Source of the DNA: Apostichopus japonicus
Lineage: Eukaryota > Echinodermata > Holothuroidea > Aspidochirotida > Stichopodidae
Length of the DNA: 64,000 nt
Assembly (NCBI RefSeq): GCF_037975245.1
Contig: NC_092571.1
Span: 25,188,564-25,252,563 of the forward strand
Reading direction: 5' to 3'
Below, piece after piece: positions 1 through 12,365 of this stretch. The notes beneath the pieces are model-generated. The model was not told where the DNA came from and made no database searches. It saw only the letters and a list, made by a program, of their open reading frames with translations. A program made the translations under genes and the position numbers. Every line of letters begins with the position of its first letter. Position 1 is the first letter of the stretch.

Positions 1-2295
1 AATTTTAGTTATATTTTTCGGGCAGGTCGTTACAGCCCCCCAAATCAAATTGGGCTCCTACGTCTATGCTACAATGTCTTTGATTATGACGATAAGAACA
101 GTTATTTACAGGTTGCATGTTACTGTCAGACTTAAGGTTAAACCAGAACATATCAGCTGGGGGATCTCAGTTATACGCAACCTATACCAGCTTATATTCA
201 AAACTGGTTTCGGTTCTATATGACCTTTTGACTCTTTCCATTAATGTTTCATTCTGGTCCTTCAGATATGGAACTGAGATTTGTGTTGATATCCTGTTAT
301 CAATTAAAACCAATTGAACTCCTGTTCTATCAAAATGATTAGTATTAAGTTGGCCAGCATTACTGGCCATTATTAAAACATTCATATTGGTTTCTAAGTC
401 AGAATTTTCAAGTTTAGATTACTTCCAACGCTTTGAAATGTATTCTGACTCCCTCTCTCCCTCTCTCTCTCTCTCTCTAAATAATTTATAAGTCTGAGAG
501 TAAAAAAAATGTCTTGCTGATATAAATATCACATGAAACTGCGAGATCAGACTGCAACTAATTAGTACTAAAGTTGCTTAAAAATTTCAGCGCAACACTG
601 CCGTCATCTCCACGGTGAATGAATTCAAGTTATTTCCTTTTGCAGTACAATGGGTCGTCTGTAAACCACAAAAAAAAGGGGGGGGGGGGATATTTACAGA
701 CGAGTATTGCGAAATGTATTTGAATACAAGCCAACAAGTGTTGCTTTTCAACAAAATGGTTTTGCTGAAAAACTATTCATTTACTGTTTGGTCGTGAAAA
801 TGAAACAGGTTATTGTGGTTACGGGATTTTGTTTAAACAAAAATTAAACCTGGTTTGTCGATGATGGTGTGCCAAGTTGTTGTTGTCCGTTAAATGGTTA
901 TAATATGCTATTCATTCACTGTGCCTTTGTCTTGAAAAGGTGTGGAATACTGTTAATATTGTATGGGATGTTATTGATACCTCGGTTTCACGTGATTGTG
1001 TGTGTTTGGGTCTTTTCCCCTGTGTTTGAGTAAAGTCGTTTACTATTGACTCATGCAGGGTCTGTGTATTCATCACTATTAGAAAAAATACGTGCCTTGA
1101 TTTTCTGAAATTCTGTGTTGTTCAATTTTGCGGTTTAACCATCCAGTCGGAAATTCCCATGTATGGATGAAGAACCTATACTTTAAATGCGCAATGAAAT
1201 GAGTTTGTTAAAAGCAAAACTTGCATCATTTTTCCATTCATTAATTCATTATTTACCTTTACCTTTGAAAACTAAAACAGTTTTTTTTTCTTGAGCATGT
1301 CAAAGAGTGAGAGGGGGCAGATCAGATGGCGGAAGTTAAAACTCATGCCATGAACCCCAATCCAACACCAGGGGTAGCGTGTTCAACTCGTGTGCTGATA
1401 AATTATGTAGCGTACATATACAAGTTTTTGGGATGGGATTGTCCAACTCAGACCTTATGACATATTTTTCACCCAAGAGTGACATTGTCTGTCACTGAGA
1501 TATCTCTACTTAAAGGGTGTGAAGACTCGCGCAAAAGAAACGTCTAATGCCGGTAATCTGACCTAGTTTCGAATGAGGTGTAACAGAAGTGTTAGACACC
1601 ACAATCAATCCCAGAAAATACACACACAGCTTGCTACCGTCGGTAATTAGACACTAGTGTACAGTCAAATCATACAGCTACGGTCAATACCCACAACACA
1701 GTGTACAAACGATACAGCGATGGACATCTCAGGTCCAGCTAAAGATAACAAGGTATCACATTTCATTACTGTCTGCATTGTTGTAGCGACAAGAGAAAAA
1801 CTTCGCTTGCAAGCAAGAGAAAGTTAACTTCTTAAAGATGGCGGTACGCTGTTTGGGGCGAGTCTTCAATGCTTTTAAAGCTGGAAGTTAAGTTGGGGTT
1901 GTAAGTTTTCTTTTGCGTGTTCACTCTGTAAATTGTTGCAATGCAGTCCACATACGCCCCTCCCCTAAAGGCATTACCTCTATAGGCATTTGAAACTGAT
2001 ATGAAGACGTCAAAGCCTAACCCTGTGTCATGCATATGCTGAGTAAACTAGACTTCAGGGCACTTTGTGTACAGTTTTCAACCTCAAATAAATATCGCAT
2101 GTATCAAATATTTAACATAAGTTTAACGTAAATTAATAAATACATGAATCTAGGAAAATTATAGAATGGCTCGTAGTTTTAATTCTGCTTATTGGTATCA
2201 ACGAAAGAAAAACAAAATATAACAAGGTACTCTTAAAAATATACTAAAGAAAAATATGTCATTTGATAGGAATAAACACACAGACACACCCTTAC

Positions 2296-2296
<1 letters not shown>
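1..2296. other. Intergenic, no gene recognised
   Basis: I find no convincing coding region here. Open frames are all under 70 codons and have no domain-like composition. A short CT microsatellite lies near 457-478 and a poly-G run near 679-689. The rest is ordinary AT-rich sequence. Confidence 0.6.
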
Positions 2297-2347
<51 letters not shown>

Positions 2348-2786
2348 TTAAAAAAACATATATATATATATACATTTGTTTACTAACAGAAAGTATGTCA
2401 TTGTATTCTGAATACAGATACGAAAAAGTAAATACTACAGAAAAGTACGGTTTACCCGTTTCATTCTGAATAAAGATTATAATTGGTCATAAAAAAGAGA
2501 AATACCTCGAGTTATACATATTATTGTTCACATACAGTTTGTTTTTTTGTGGTGAAATTGGCAAATAGTTTTTAGAAAATCTTAACAACACATGTCATCT
2601 AACTACACGCCCACAACTTATGAACGTTTACACCTAGAAGAAGTGTAATTAACTAAAAATAGAATCGTCCCTAATTCAACAGTGAACGAAAAAGTAAATT
2701 TAATACCCTTCTTGTTTTCTTTAGACTTAGGCTCGTTTCTGTTCTTTATAGTTTGAACATATGAATACATATATATTTATATGAAT

Positions 2787-2817
<31 letters not shown>

Positions 2818-2846
2818 TATATAGCTATATATATATATATATATAG

Positions 2847-2905
<59 letters not shown>

Positions 2906-2967
2906 TTCGAATCCTGGTGGAGGCTGAAAGTTTTTTCACTGTTCTTGATTTTCCAACTCATTACGAT

Positions 2968-3030
<63 letters not shown>
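2297..3030. repeat. TA/TATATC microsatellite cluster with a tRNA-like island
   Basis: Three long TA tracts lie at about 2299-2360, 2775-2903 and 2972-3028. Between the last two is a 65-bp non-repetitive island. It starts with GGTTCGAATCC, a perfect match to an RNA polymerase III B box (tRNA T-arm), followed by CTGGTGGAGGC. The island looks like the tail half of a tRNA-derived SINE whose flanks have become TA repeat. No A box is visible upstream. Confidence 0.75.
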
Positions 3031-3033
<3 letters not shown>

Positions 3034-3830
3034 TATATAAAATCGGTTTGAAGGAGACGAAAATCACTTATTGAATATGAAAATAGGAAAATTAAAAACC
3101 TGCAATTTTGATTTAGCGAACGGAACTTCTTCCGACTAAGAATGATATTTATCTATTTACACAGAAACACAGAATAGTGTTTGAATTACAAACATGATAA
3201 CTTAACAGTATCCAGGCCGACAGTGCGACTTTAGGCAGAATGTTCTAGTCATCAGAGCAACACATCTTTTTTGACTCCATATGAAACAACGGGCCACCGT
3301 TGTCTGCACTGACTAATTTGTTATGCACAGTAAACATATCTGAAGCCATGAAAGTGTTGTGTTTTGTTTTTGACGTATCTGTTGTATCTGAGGAACTAAA
3401 TATATGGTCGGTGTTTTAGACTAAGTAGTCCAACTTCGTCATCTGATGAGATCCTCGGATGTTTATAAAGTGGTCAATTCTCACAAATTAAAGAGTGGTT
3501 CTGAAATACAACCTACACTTAGCGTTCTTTAGCGGTCTTAAAAAAAAAACCGCCAAATTCCTCTGTTTCTGAAGAGCATGAATAGAAAAGAAATAATTAA
3601 TATGGTCTTCAGTGATCTGTTTATAAGCGCTGCATTAATTAGATATTATATTTTACAAAGTATAAATTGATATTTGTGATAGACCAAAATGAAACATGGA
3701 ATCGACTAAGAAGTGGTAAGGAACGATTTGGGTTTTTTTGTATTGTCAATGAGTATTGACAAAACATACCACAACACTGGGCATTTGCGTTTTTATAGCT
3801 CAGTCAAAGATAAAAATAACACTTAACATT
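3031..3830. other. Intergenic, no gene recognised
   Basis: This stretch is the 3' flank of the minus-strand receptor that ends at 3831. I see no coding region, RNA gene or repeat structure beyond a short A run near 3540. Confidence 0.5.
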
Positions 3831-5183
3831 TTAGAAATGCATCGAGCTTGGAACACATGTCTCATATGCCGAGTTGACACTGATTTCACCTCCTTCGCCC
3901 AAGTGATCTAATGTCAGCACATCATTGCAGCACTCTCTAGAAGCTGGTTGAGGTTTAGATTCACCAGGTGGGACTATGGTTACCGCATCGTTGCCTAGGC
4001 TATCGGATGAACTCATAGCAAAGATTGAAATTCTTTGCGAAATCGCGTAAGGGATTTCTTTCTTTGGAGAGTTCTTTTTCTGCTTTACAGAGCTCGTTTT
4101 TGTTTTACGGTTCTCAATTTCATTTTTCAATTCTTGCCGAGTGTTACAAAGGCACTTCGAATACAGTATTATGCATATCAAGGTAAGCACAGCTATGAAA
4201 CCAAGGCATGACGCCATCACAACTAGAATCATTTCGTCCATACCACCGCCAGAGGCTTCCTGGGAGGAGGACATACCTTCATCACCAATGCAAGCTTTTA
4301 CGACTTCTTCTTCTTCCATCCTCTCGTTACCTTGGATACCACCATCGCACGAAACACATATTAATTCATCGTCCTGATTTTTTGGTTTATTAATCGTGAT
4401 CGTCGATGATTTTGAAGTTTGTGTTATCTTTATGTTGAACTCTAGACCAGAGGCGGAGGCATATTCGTCAATATTTTTGTCGTTAATCGTCCAATGTATA
4501 TGAGGACTTGGTGGATCCACCGTGCAAACAAAACTGGCATTGCTTCCTTCCTGGGATAAACTGAACTTTGACGGAGATAAAGATATTGACGGTTCGGAAA
4601 CAGCAATAACTTGAGAGGAGCATTTTCCACTTGGACATGTGAGTTGAGCAACCCCGTCGCGGGCCATGTCGTAAGGTACGGATGTTTTGGTGAGTTTCGA
4701 GTCCCCGTCGAAACAATGGTGTAGTAATTGCATACCTGCCACCACTTTGGAACCAGTATTGGCGAAACAATTTTCTCCGTGGTTATTCATCGCGACGAGT
4801 TGAATCGTTCGTTGTAGTGTTAAACGCTTTGAATTCGCTGAGAAGTTCTTGCTACACAGACATGTGTAATATCCCTCATTAGTTTGCTGGAACGTCATCA
4901 TCACGAACACGGAACTCTGATCTGAACTGACCTCTCCTGTAACCATAACGTTTTCAGGCCCATCGTTCATTTTCGTTATTTCACAAACAAATCCTTCATA
5001 GGTAAGGTGACCTACGGAGAGTGAACACTGAAGCCCAATGAAGGAGTCAACAAGGGAACGATACGTCATGATCCCGGACTGAAAAGCACCGTTGGCGGTG
5101 AAGTCAATCATATCATTGGAAGTTGCCTTAGTAAGCGTACACACCATTACCGTACCTAGTAAAATAGAGACTTTGGCCGCCAT
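3831..5183 (-). CDS. Single-exon Ig-like type I membrane receptor (singleton group)
   Basis: Likely a cell-surface receptor; the ligand is unknown. The open frame begins 10 codons upstream at 5213, but I prefer the ATG at 5183: it has A at -3 and G at +4 and directly precedes the hydrophobic signal peptide (MAAKVSILLG). Numbering from the upstream Met: domain 1 has C63 and C118 in an EGYYTC context typical of the Ig F strand. A less regular cysteine-rich middle part spans about 149-197. Domain 3 has C230, W241 and C286 or C289. A membrane span lies at about 327-351. The 108-residue tail has a basic lysine-rich stretch (356-385) and tyrosines Y389 (IPYAIS) and Y450 (SAYETCV), which are possible SH2 sites but not strict ITIMs. 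There is no intron. It is related in architecture, not closely in sequence, to the other receptors here. Confidence 0.8.
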   Translation of the reverse strand: MAAKVSILLGTVMVCTLTKATSNDMIDFTANGAFQSGIMTYRSLVDSFIGLQCSLSVGHLTYEGFVCEITKMNDGPENVMVTGEVSSDQSSVFVMMTFQQTNEGYYTCLCSKNFSANSKRLTLQRTIQLVAMNNHGENCFANTGSKVVAGMQLLHHCFDGDSKLTKTSVPYDMARDGVAQLTCPSGKCSSQVIAVSEPSISLSPSKFSLSQEGSNASFVCTVDPPSPHIHWTINDKNIDEYASASGLEFNIKITQTSKSSTITINKPKNQDDELICVSCDGGIQGNERMEEEEVVKACIGDEGMSSSQEASGGGMDEMILVVMASCLGFIAVLTLICIILYSKCLCNTRQELKNEIENRKTKTSSVKQKKNSPKKEIPYAISQRISIFAMSSSDSLGNDAVTIVPPGESKPQPASRECCNDVLTLDHLGEGGEISVNSAYETCVPSSMHF

Positions 5184-6235
5184 TTTAGTACACGATGCAG
5201 TGTTCTCCTTCATTTTAGAACTGACAAAATGTGGCGCTCTCTGTTGCTATCTAGTCGCGTTTATTCAAATTATTGCAAATTTCCATGAGAAATGCGAATC
5301 ATTCCGACTTTTCTTGAAGCACTGCCATCATAGCAAATGTGAAGGAAAGAACTGCGACAGTGAAATACTGGGTAGTTTATGAATAGTCAAACGTTTCCGC
5401 TTCAATTTTGTTTGTCACTGCTTAAATAATAAACATACATTCTATATACAGTTGCCTATAGAGACAAACAAACTCTGTGGTTGCATTGCACAAAAGAACT
5501 GCCATTCCGAAGCAAAAATGGAATTGACAAACACAGGTGGTGTATTCTATAGCTTTATACAACGGCATTGTTGGAATCCCAGGGTCTTAGCTTGCCATTT
5601 TCTTTGAAAGTGAGTTACTGCTTGAAACAAATTCGGCGCTTCATGAAACGAAATGAAAAGTGCTGGGAATGACTACACCAAAAATACCCTTGTCTGAAAA
5701 ACAACACAAACTCGGTACCGAAAGAGCTTTACCGTCTATAGCGCAAAGAGAAACAAATCCTAAAAGATGGCGGTGAATTCTATCTACCAATTGGTTGATC
5801 AATTTCATGTAGAGTGTTTAAAGGTAGAGTCACGTGATCAAGCAAATCATGTGAACTGGTTGCTTTCTGAAGTAAGCAGCCCTTCTAGCCAATAATTATG
5901 TTATATGGTATAGCATAGAAAACTTACTGTGACCCTTTCCATTAACTCGTTCACCATTAAAATGGTCATCAAAGTACACAACTTTGAGCCTTCAGCATGA
6001 AGAAGCTTCGTGAGCCAGGTCGGGCCCAGACGTGATTAAGTCATAGCGCCCCCGTGTTTCTACTCTTCGCATTTACCTTTACAATATTATTAAATGGAGA
6101 GGGCAGTATTCCTGATCACTTATTTTTCGATAACCTTCGATGTTCTTCTTTGCCCACTGATCTGTACACTAATTTTGTTCAAGCATCAGTGAGATCAGTT
6201 GTTTCTTGTTAACTTTTTAATTGTAATTATGCTCT
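5184..6235. other. Upstream intergenic region
   Basis: This is 5' flank of the minus-strand receptor. AAGATGGCGG occurs at 5764, roughly 580 bp upstream of the chosen start. It matches a YY1-type promoter motif but on its own proves nothing. No coding region was recognised. Confidence 0.4.
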
Positions 6236-6765
6236 GTTCTTGTCTGTCATACTTGCAATTTATATACATGAGGCTCCTCCTGACATTCTTGTTCACCACT
6301 TTTATATTATTTTCTCACACCAAAAGTAATTTCACTGACTTCCATGGTCCAGAGTAAGGAAATAATATTACATTTCCAGTATGCTTTTTGTAAGTTTCAT
6401 GATTCCTTTAATTCTTTTGTATAAGTTTCATTATGTTTTTAACCAATGGAAACATTTCTGTGACCTCTAGTGTAATGTTTTAAGTTTATGAAATGTGAAG
6501 TTCTTGTCTGCCATACTTGCAATTTATATACATGAGGCTCTTCCTGACATTCTTGTTCACCACTTTTATATTATTTTATCACACCAAAAGTAATTTCACT
6601 GACTTCCATTGTTCAGAGTAAGGAAATAATATTACATTTCCAGTATGCTTTTTGAAAGTTTCATGATTTCTTTAATTCTTTTGTATACGTTTTATTATGT
6701 TTTTAACCAATGGAAACATTTCTGTGACCTCTAGTGTAATGTTTTCAGATTATGAAATGTGAATT
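6236..6765. repeat. Tandem duplication, 264-bp unit, two copies
   Basis: Sequence from GTTCTTGTCTGTCATACTTG at 6236 recurs at 6500 with only a few substitutions and continues to about 6765. The offset is 264 bp. Neither copy encodes a protein. High identity indicates a fairly recent local duplication. Confidence 0.85.
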
Positions 6766-7668
6766 TCTTGCCATTATACTTTTTCTTAACAACTGTTTTT
6801 CATAAAATTAATAGATTTAAAGAAAAAAATATTTGTTCCATTATATGCTTTCATAGTTTACCTTGTCAGTACTCTATTTGTAATCATTTAAAGGTAAGCT
6901 GAAACTGCAAGCACCCAACCAGTAAAAACAATAGCATTATAGCATAAACATGAAATACCACAGTTTCTGACTCAAGAGATTGCTCTGAGACTGTAACTGT
7001 TTGAAAACTTCGAATTTTGGAGGCCCATTCCCCCAACACCCCCCCCCCCCCCCCCGCCACACCAACCTCTCAATGCTGCTTTCAACCAAAAATATAACCA
7101 GAAAGGCTTTTGAGTTGTCCATATTGATCTGCTTTTGCAACCCTTATTTTACTTAGTCAATTGACCACAATAAATAGTCAATCTAATATTGAGTACGGGG
7201 GCACGTCTCCCGACCACCTCCCCCCCCCCTCCCACCTAAGTGACACACACCTAATATCAGCGCCGCTTCACTTGTCTTAGATACTTTCTGTCTACAAGAA
7301 AACAGCCATTATAACAACGTTCAAATATCGCTAGCATACAAAATCAGTGAACCGTATCGCTCTTCTTGGGTGAACAAACATGGCTGACAGTAACTTCCGG
7401 TGGCTTCACAGAGGAGGCCTGTTGCTCCAATCCAGTTAGTGTACAGATCAGTGTCTTTGCCACCTGAATGACCCCTGACCTCGGCCCGTAGCACCCTGAC
7501 TGACCTCTTCTTTTGTCCTGGCCTTAGGTCTAAATGAGCTACACCATTTTTTGGGGGTAAACTTATGGTCTGTTACCAACTTTGAAAGGTAACTGCATGC
7601 TCGTTCAGTGACTGCTTCCGCTTTCTGGTGCCAAATAGATCAGAACCCACTATAGCCATCATCATTTA
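6766..7668. other. Intergenic, no gene recognised
   Basis: Contains poly-C runs near 7039-7055 and 7222-7230. These resemble the G/C-rich interiors of the hAT-like elements elsewhere in the window, but I could not find matching terminal repeats. No coding region was recognised. Confidence 0.4.
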
Positions 7669-7804
7669 TTGATACACACTACCTGACGATGATCACACAG
7701 TAACAGTCTCGATGCAAGGAGACTGGTTTTAAGAGCGGATCAGTCGTTCGCTTGTTAGGGTTTTTCGTGCCCAGATTCCTTCCTGGATGACTTTTCTTAA
7801 AAGG
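7669..7804 (+). mobile_element. U2-headed short retroelement, 5'-truncated copy
   Basis: Matches the 3' three quarters of the element at 43655-43840, from GATACACAC through GATGATCACACAG, GAGCGGATCAGTCGTT and CGTGCCCAG to the terminal CTTTTCTTAAAAGG. The U2-like head is absent. A 5'-truncated copy is what target-primed reverse transcription would leave. It is diverged, so older than the copy at 43655. Confidence 0.7.
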
Positions 7805-9114
7805 TATCATGTATTGACTTTTTCAAAACTGATGAAGAAATGTAAAAAATAATGGATCCTTTTGCTTCTAAAAGAAAATTTATAGATACAATAGAATCCC
7901 ATGACAAGTAGCGTTTGATTATATTCATGTTTGTTTTGCCTAAAGCCAGAAACAAATCGTATTTAAAATATCGACTATAAGGAAATTGACCTTCTAAATT
8001 CGACATATCTTTTTTAAATCTGTTTCTTTATCTATTGTACAGAGCAGTGAAGTAAGAAGGTACTAAAAGACTTCAACTATTGGGATTACTTTAGTTCATT
8101 TCATCTTTTCATTTTATTTATTTCTCTCTTCTTGAGTATATGACCACCGTCTGCTATGAATTTTACTCGATAAAAGGTCGTTACCGGGGAAGGGTGATAC
8201 CCAGACTTTTGTACTATAGGTTTACACTTAACAAATTCTCCGCTCTTATATCCAGACTATACTAGAAGAGCGCCCCTTACATTTGAAAGCGGAACCGCGA
8301 AAACACTCTGTAATTACTTGTCTTTGCAATTACGTAACACAGTAATTACAAACTATTTGTCAATTCTATTGGTTGTCTGGCTTTTTTATGAAGGGAGGGG
8401 GGGGGGCTATTGTGTATAATATTGTATACCTGTTTCAACAAAGACGCACATATTGATAAAATTCATGGTTAATTAGAATCATTGAAAATTTGAACCCAAT
8501 TACTTTGGTCAGACTACACACGCTACTACTATACGTTTCTTTTAACGTAACAATCTAAACAATAAAGTCACCTATAATTTAGTAGCTACGACACTCACAT
8601 ACACACACATACACTCTGTTATACAAAGAGGGGTATCCATAGCGTACTAAAATGATGTTGATGCAAAAAATATATATGTTGATTAATTTATCGGTAAAAT
8701 TGGTAGCGTCAAATTAGAGATCATATGAAAGTAACGCAATGACACATTCCCAAACTGTTTTACAACGTTATCATATAGTTGTCCGTGGGGTAAGCATTTG
8801 AAGGTCGGCGAATATAAACAACCGACTATATCCACACTTTCGCTCCCAAATAACCATAGAACTATTGTTTTTTCTTGTCTGTGAAAGGTATTTGTGAAGC
8901 AAGTTCATTCTTTTGTTCATGTAAAGTGCACTTTACTGCAGATAAACCCAAATTAAATTAGAACCCAAAGTATAATAATATAAGGTGGTCTAACTAGCTT
9001 AATAACATGGATATTCATAAAGAACTCGATATATAGGATGACGCACCCGATACGCACAGAGAACACAGTTACTAATCTGTAAATCATTATCAGTTTTATA
9101 CCAAACTCAAAACT
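7805..9114. other. Intergenic, no gene recognised
   Basis: No supported gene or RNA. A poly-G run lies near 8395-8407. Open frames are short and compositionally AT-driven. Confidence 0.45.
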
Positions 9115-9278
9115 GGATCGTGCTATAAATCGGTAGCATGTGCTATTATGATTACAGTAAGAACTGAGGAAACGTGTAACCCTAACAAATCTAGTGTGAT
9201 GCATTTGTTTGGATTACACATATCCTCAGTTCTTACGGTGTTCCTTATAGCACATGCTACCGATTTATAGAACGATCC
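9115..9278. repeat. Large imperfect inverted repeat (hairpin)
   Basis: Arms at 9115-9182 and 9211-9278 are reverse complements over 68 bp with about 9 mismatches (roughly 87% identity), separated by a 28-bp loop. The outer ends begin GGATCG and end CGATCC. The RNA or single-stranded DNA would fold into one long hairpin. It could be a small foldback MITE or a hairpin RNA precursor. The SINE starts 16 bp further on. Confidence 0.85.
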
Positions 9279-9294
9279 ATGCTTTTACTTGATT

Positions 9295-9540
9295 AAGGAG
9301 TGTTAGCTCAGTGGTTAACGCCGGTGCCTTTCAACCATAAGATCCCGAGTTTGAGTCCCTCAAAGATTAATGTATGTCGTCCATTTACAGAGTTGTTGTC
9401 AATTGACAATTCATAATCATGGACTTTAAATATGAGTCTAAGAGACTGACTTCGGTCAGCTTGCGGCTTTGATAAGCGAATGATGGCGTCTTAGCGAGTT
9501 CCTGCTTGCAGGAGGATCTAAAATATATACAAACATACTG
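9295..9540 (+). mobile_element. tRNA-derived SINE, old copy
   Basis: The head resembles a tRNA: A-box-like TTAGCTCAGTGGTTAACGCC and a weakened B box, GTTTGAGTCCC. It is followed by a body ending in CTTCGGTCAGCTTGCG and GCGAGTTCCTGCTTGCAGGA. The same body segments, in the same order, occur in the better preserved minus-strand SINE at 21876-22135. That defines a family with a shared 3' domain. This copy is degenerate and has lost a clear microsatellite tail. Confidence 0.8.
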
Positions 9541-11024
9541 TGGTACAAAGTTTTAAGATTTACAGAGGTTACTGTTAGGCTATCTCTGTGTGAATCGGTT
9601 GGATGACGCCATTCGGTGAAGAACTGTGAAAATGTTGATAATTGTATGCACATGCAGGATCTGCACACTTGAATGCATAAGAATGCAAAATCCGTTGACA
9701 ACGGTCAAAATGAAGGCGCCTGTACAATTGCATACATGTTACACGGTGGGTACACATTATGTAGATACATCTTTATTGTGAAGCCACGGAAAATGGATTT
9801 GAGCAGTTTGTATATTGTATAATACAACGTAATGTAGAGGCTAAGTAGCCTAAGTTAAGGAAACCATTTATATACTGTAACTTCCCTTTATACAACAGAA
9901 GGGGAAAAAACATATAGTAGAGAGCAAGTGATATAGTCCTATAGCTAAGTTCTTTTATTCGCTTATTTCAATTTACAATTTGATAATTTTCACAGTGAGT
10001 AAAACAAATTAAGTTTTATTTGAATGAAATATGAGAAATTAGAACCTTGGTCAGATCACATCGACTAGTGAGTGAGAGAGACAAGGCGGTGAGAAGAAAA
10101 AAAAAGCAACATTATTAAACATGAAAACCAAGCAGATAAATCGAAAAGCGAAGTAAATACATTAAAAAAAAAAAGAGAAATATACAAACTTTAATCTACG
10201 AACACACAACTAGCTTGAAGTACAACAAAAACAAATTCATCCTTTCGTTCTTTCATCTTCATTTTCGATATTTATATATTTAAAAGATAACTTTATACAA
10301 AAGAAAGAAAGAAGTTGACGTATGATAAGGAACCGGGAACCAGTCTAAAGTGTTTTTTATTTTTATTTGGAAATGTGCAGAATGAACGTTGGGTTAATTT
10401 TCAGATAGCCTAATCAAGACATTATATCGTATGATAAGGAACCGGGAACCAGTCTAAAGTGTATTTGATTTTTATTTAGAAATGTGTAGAATGAACATTG
10501 GGTTAATTTTCAGATAGCCTAAATCAAGACATTATTACAGTAGAAAGAAGGTCGGTAAACACGCATGTAATACTATGTTAATGAAACATTCTGAGGTACC
10601 AAAATTTTAAATCTATGGGAGCACCACGATACTATAGCACTTTACGACGACTTTAAGTTGTTTGTAAAGAATCTATGAAGTGACATAAATGAGACAGGGG
10701 AGAAGAAATGAGTGAAAAGTAAAGAAAGTATTGAAGGGTCTGATTTATCATCGAAGAGAAATTCTTCCAAAGAAAAAGGAATGGTGGTAATACGAGCTAT
10801 AACTAAAACTATATAGAACTCAAACAAATATGTCCTAGACCTACTTAAGTTGAAGATTCATGTGCATGATGTCACTAAGCGATTATCTGCGATGTTATTT
10901 ACACAGCTCCTTAGTTCGAATGCAAAATCAGATAAATGAAACGTCATGAAATCAGTAAAACACACAATGGTTATCAAATAGATCCGATTCTTAAGTTATT
11001 AATTCAATAAGTGAGAATACACTT
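9541..11024. other. Intergenic, no gene recognised
   Basis: Apart from the 109-bp duplication listed separately, I see only AT-rich sequence with A-rich runs (10098-10108, 10163-10175). The last few hundred bases are 3' flank of the receptor ending at 11025. Confidence 0.45.
10320..10534. repeat. Tandem duplication, about 109-bp unit, two copies
   Basis: GATAAGGAACCGGGAACCAG followed by TCTAAAGTGT occurs at about 10324 and again 109 bp later. The homology continues through TTAATTTTCAGATAGCC in both copies. The copies differ by a few bases. No coding potential. Confidence 0.85.
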
Positions 11025-12365
11025 TCATGAGGCTTGATAAAGATTGTTAGTAGTCACCACTGCACCATAGTCAAGCATATCGGTTGAGAGATGTCCATCA
11101 CTGTCCGGCAAACTTTTCGCTGCATCGCCGACCCCTGTGTAAACATTCATGTCTGTGACTGCGGATTCTGCTCTGCCTCCATTCATCGTCGATGACCGCC
11201 GACCGACGTCGGATTGAACATCGGTCTTTTGGTGACGGTCCGGGCGTGCTTGTTTGTATGCTAAGAAGCCAGTGACGACCGCTAAAATAATACAAATGAT
11301 CACTAGAATGACTATGGTAGTAATGAAAGGGGCTACTGATTTGCAAGCATCTTTGCTGGAAGCATTTTTGCTAGAACAATCATTGTCACAAACGACATTT
11401 GGTTCAGTAGGGATGGTGCTATTTGTAGCATTCTTCGCAGTTACCATGACGAAATGTCCTGCCCTGCTTGTCGAACAGGAAACGGATTTTAATCCATGTG
11501 CCCCTTCAGGAAAAGCAAAAGAGGATGAAGTATTGAAAACGTTTATGACATACGGCCAAGGTAGGTCCGACCCCGGTCCTACTTCTACCATAACATCACT
11601 GCCGAGTTTAACATGCCATGATATATATTCAGTAGGTACGTTGCTATTACAACTGAAATTAGAAATATTAGAGAATGTGGTTGGTGAGATCGTCATGTTC
11701 AGAGCGTTTACAATCCTGACGCCTTCCACCGCACAATTGTTGTTATTATTTTCTTTCGTACATTTAATGTTTTGGAATCCAGAAGTGGACGAGAGAATAT
11801 AATTACTGAACACTTCATCATTGCCCAGAAACTCATATAGTTGATCGCGTTCAAGAAGTAAGGTTCCAGATTCATTCTTCCATTGATAACCTTGATCTGA
11901 TACACAAAAGACTGCAGCAAGTTCATCCTCTAGAAAGGTAGTGTTGGGTCTTGGAAAGCATTCTGGAATGGACTGTCCAAGAAGTGTAATGTGTTGTATA
12001 ACAATATCATTTAACGAAACACTTGAGATCTGCTTGTTGTCCGTAGTAAACATTATCTTACACGACAGGTTTAAGGGAAGTTCATTCCTTGTCCAAAACA
12101 GTATGTTGGTCCCGGAATTGGTCTTCATATCCATACCATCATACATAGTTATATTCACGTGAGTATTGCTACCTTGAGGTATTGTTGTGCCACATCCTAC
12201 ACTTACACCGCCATTCCCTACGTGTATAAATTCCTTGACATCCACTTGAAAGACTTGCAGATTCTGGTTAAGCAAAAATTCGACAGGTGGCCTCGAGATA
12301 GTTGATTGGCTATAACAGTTTACAATACAAAATATTGTAAACTGATATAGAGATGTGTACGCCAT
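11025..12365 (-). CDS. Single-exon Ig-like receptor, type I-like, with ITIM-like tail motif
   Basis: A 446-residue intronless membrane receptor. A signal peptide occupies about 1-20. Three Ig-like domains follow: C58 and C102; C154 and C202 with W162; C239, W250 and C297 in the context FSCNSNVPTEYISW, nearly the same as in the three type I genes. An extra cysteine-containing stalk spans 326-341. The membrane span at about 345-369 (PFITTIVILVIICIILA) is almost identical to that of the type I genes although the ectodomains differ a lot. The tail has Y409 and Y443, and Y433 within LDYGAV, which fits the ITIM consensus (L-x-Y-x-x-V). An inhibitory surface receptor is the natural inference. The ligand is unknown. 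It has many N-glycosylation sequons. The start is the first Met, directly before the hydrophobic leader. Confidence 0.85.
   Translation of the reverse strand: MAYTSLYQFTIFCIVNCYSQSTISRPPVEFLLNQNLQVFQVDVKEFIHVGNGGVSVGCGTTIPQGSNTHVNITMYDGMDMKTNSGTNILFWTRNELPLNLSCKIMFTTDNKQISSVSLNDIVIQHITLLGQSIPECFPRPNTTFLEDELAAVFCVSDQGYQWKNESGTLLLERDQLYEFLGNDEVFSNYILSSTSGFQNIKCTKENNNNNCAVEGVRIVNALNMTISPTTFSNISNFSCNSNVPTEYISWHVKLGSDVMVEVGPGSDLPWPYVINVFNTSSSFAFPEGAHGLKSVSCSTSRAGHFVMVTAKNATNSTIPTEPNVVCDNDCSSKNASSKDACKSVAPFITTIVILVIICIILAVVTGFLAYKQARPDRHQKTDVQSDVGRRSSTMNGGRAESAVTDMNVYTGVGDAAKSLPDSDGHLSTDMLDYGAVVTTNNLYQAS

Noticed and set aside
1835-5773. AAGATGGCGG (YY1-like) motifs at 1837 and 5764
   Set aside because: Suggestive of promoters, but the one at 1837 has no gene beside it and short motifs occur by chance.
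11254-11802. 182-codon plus-strand frame opposite the receptor at 11025
   Set aside because: A mirror frame of the receptor. It parallels antisense frames of the other type I genes because of shared codon content.
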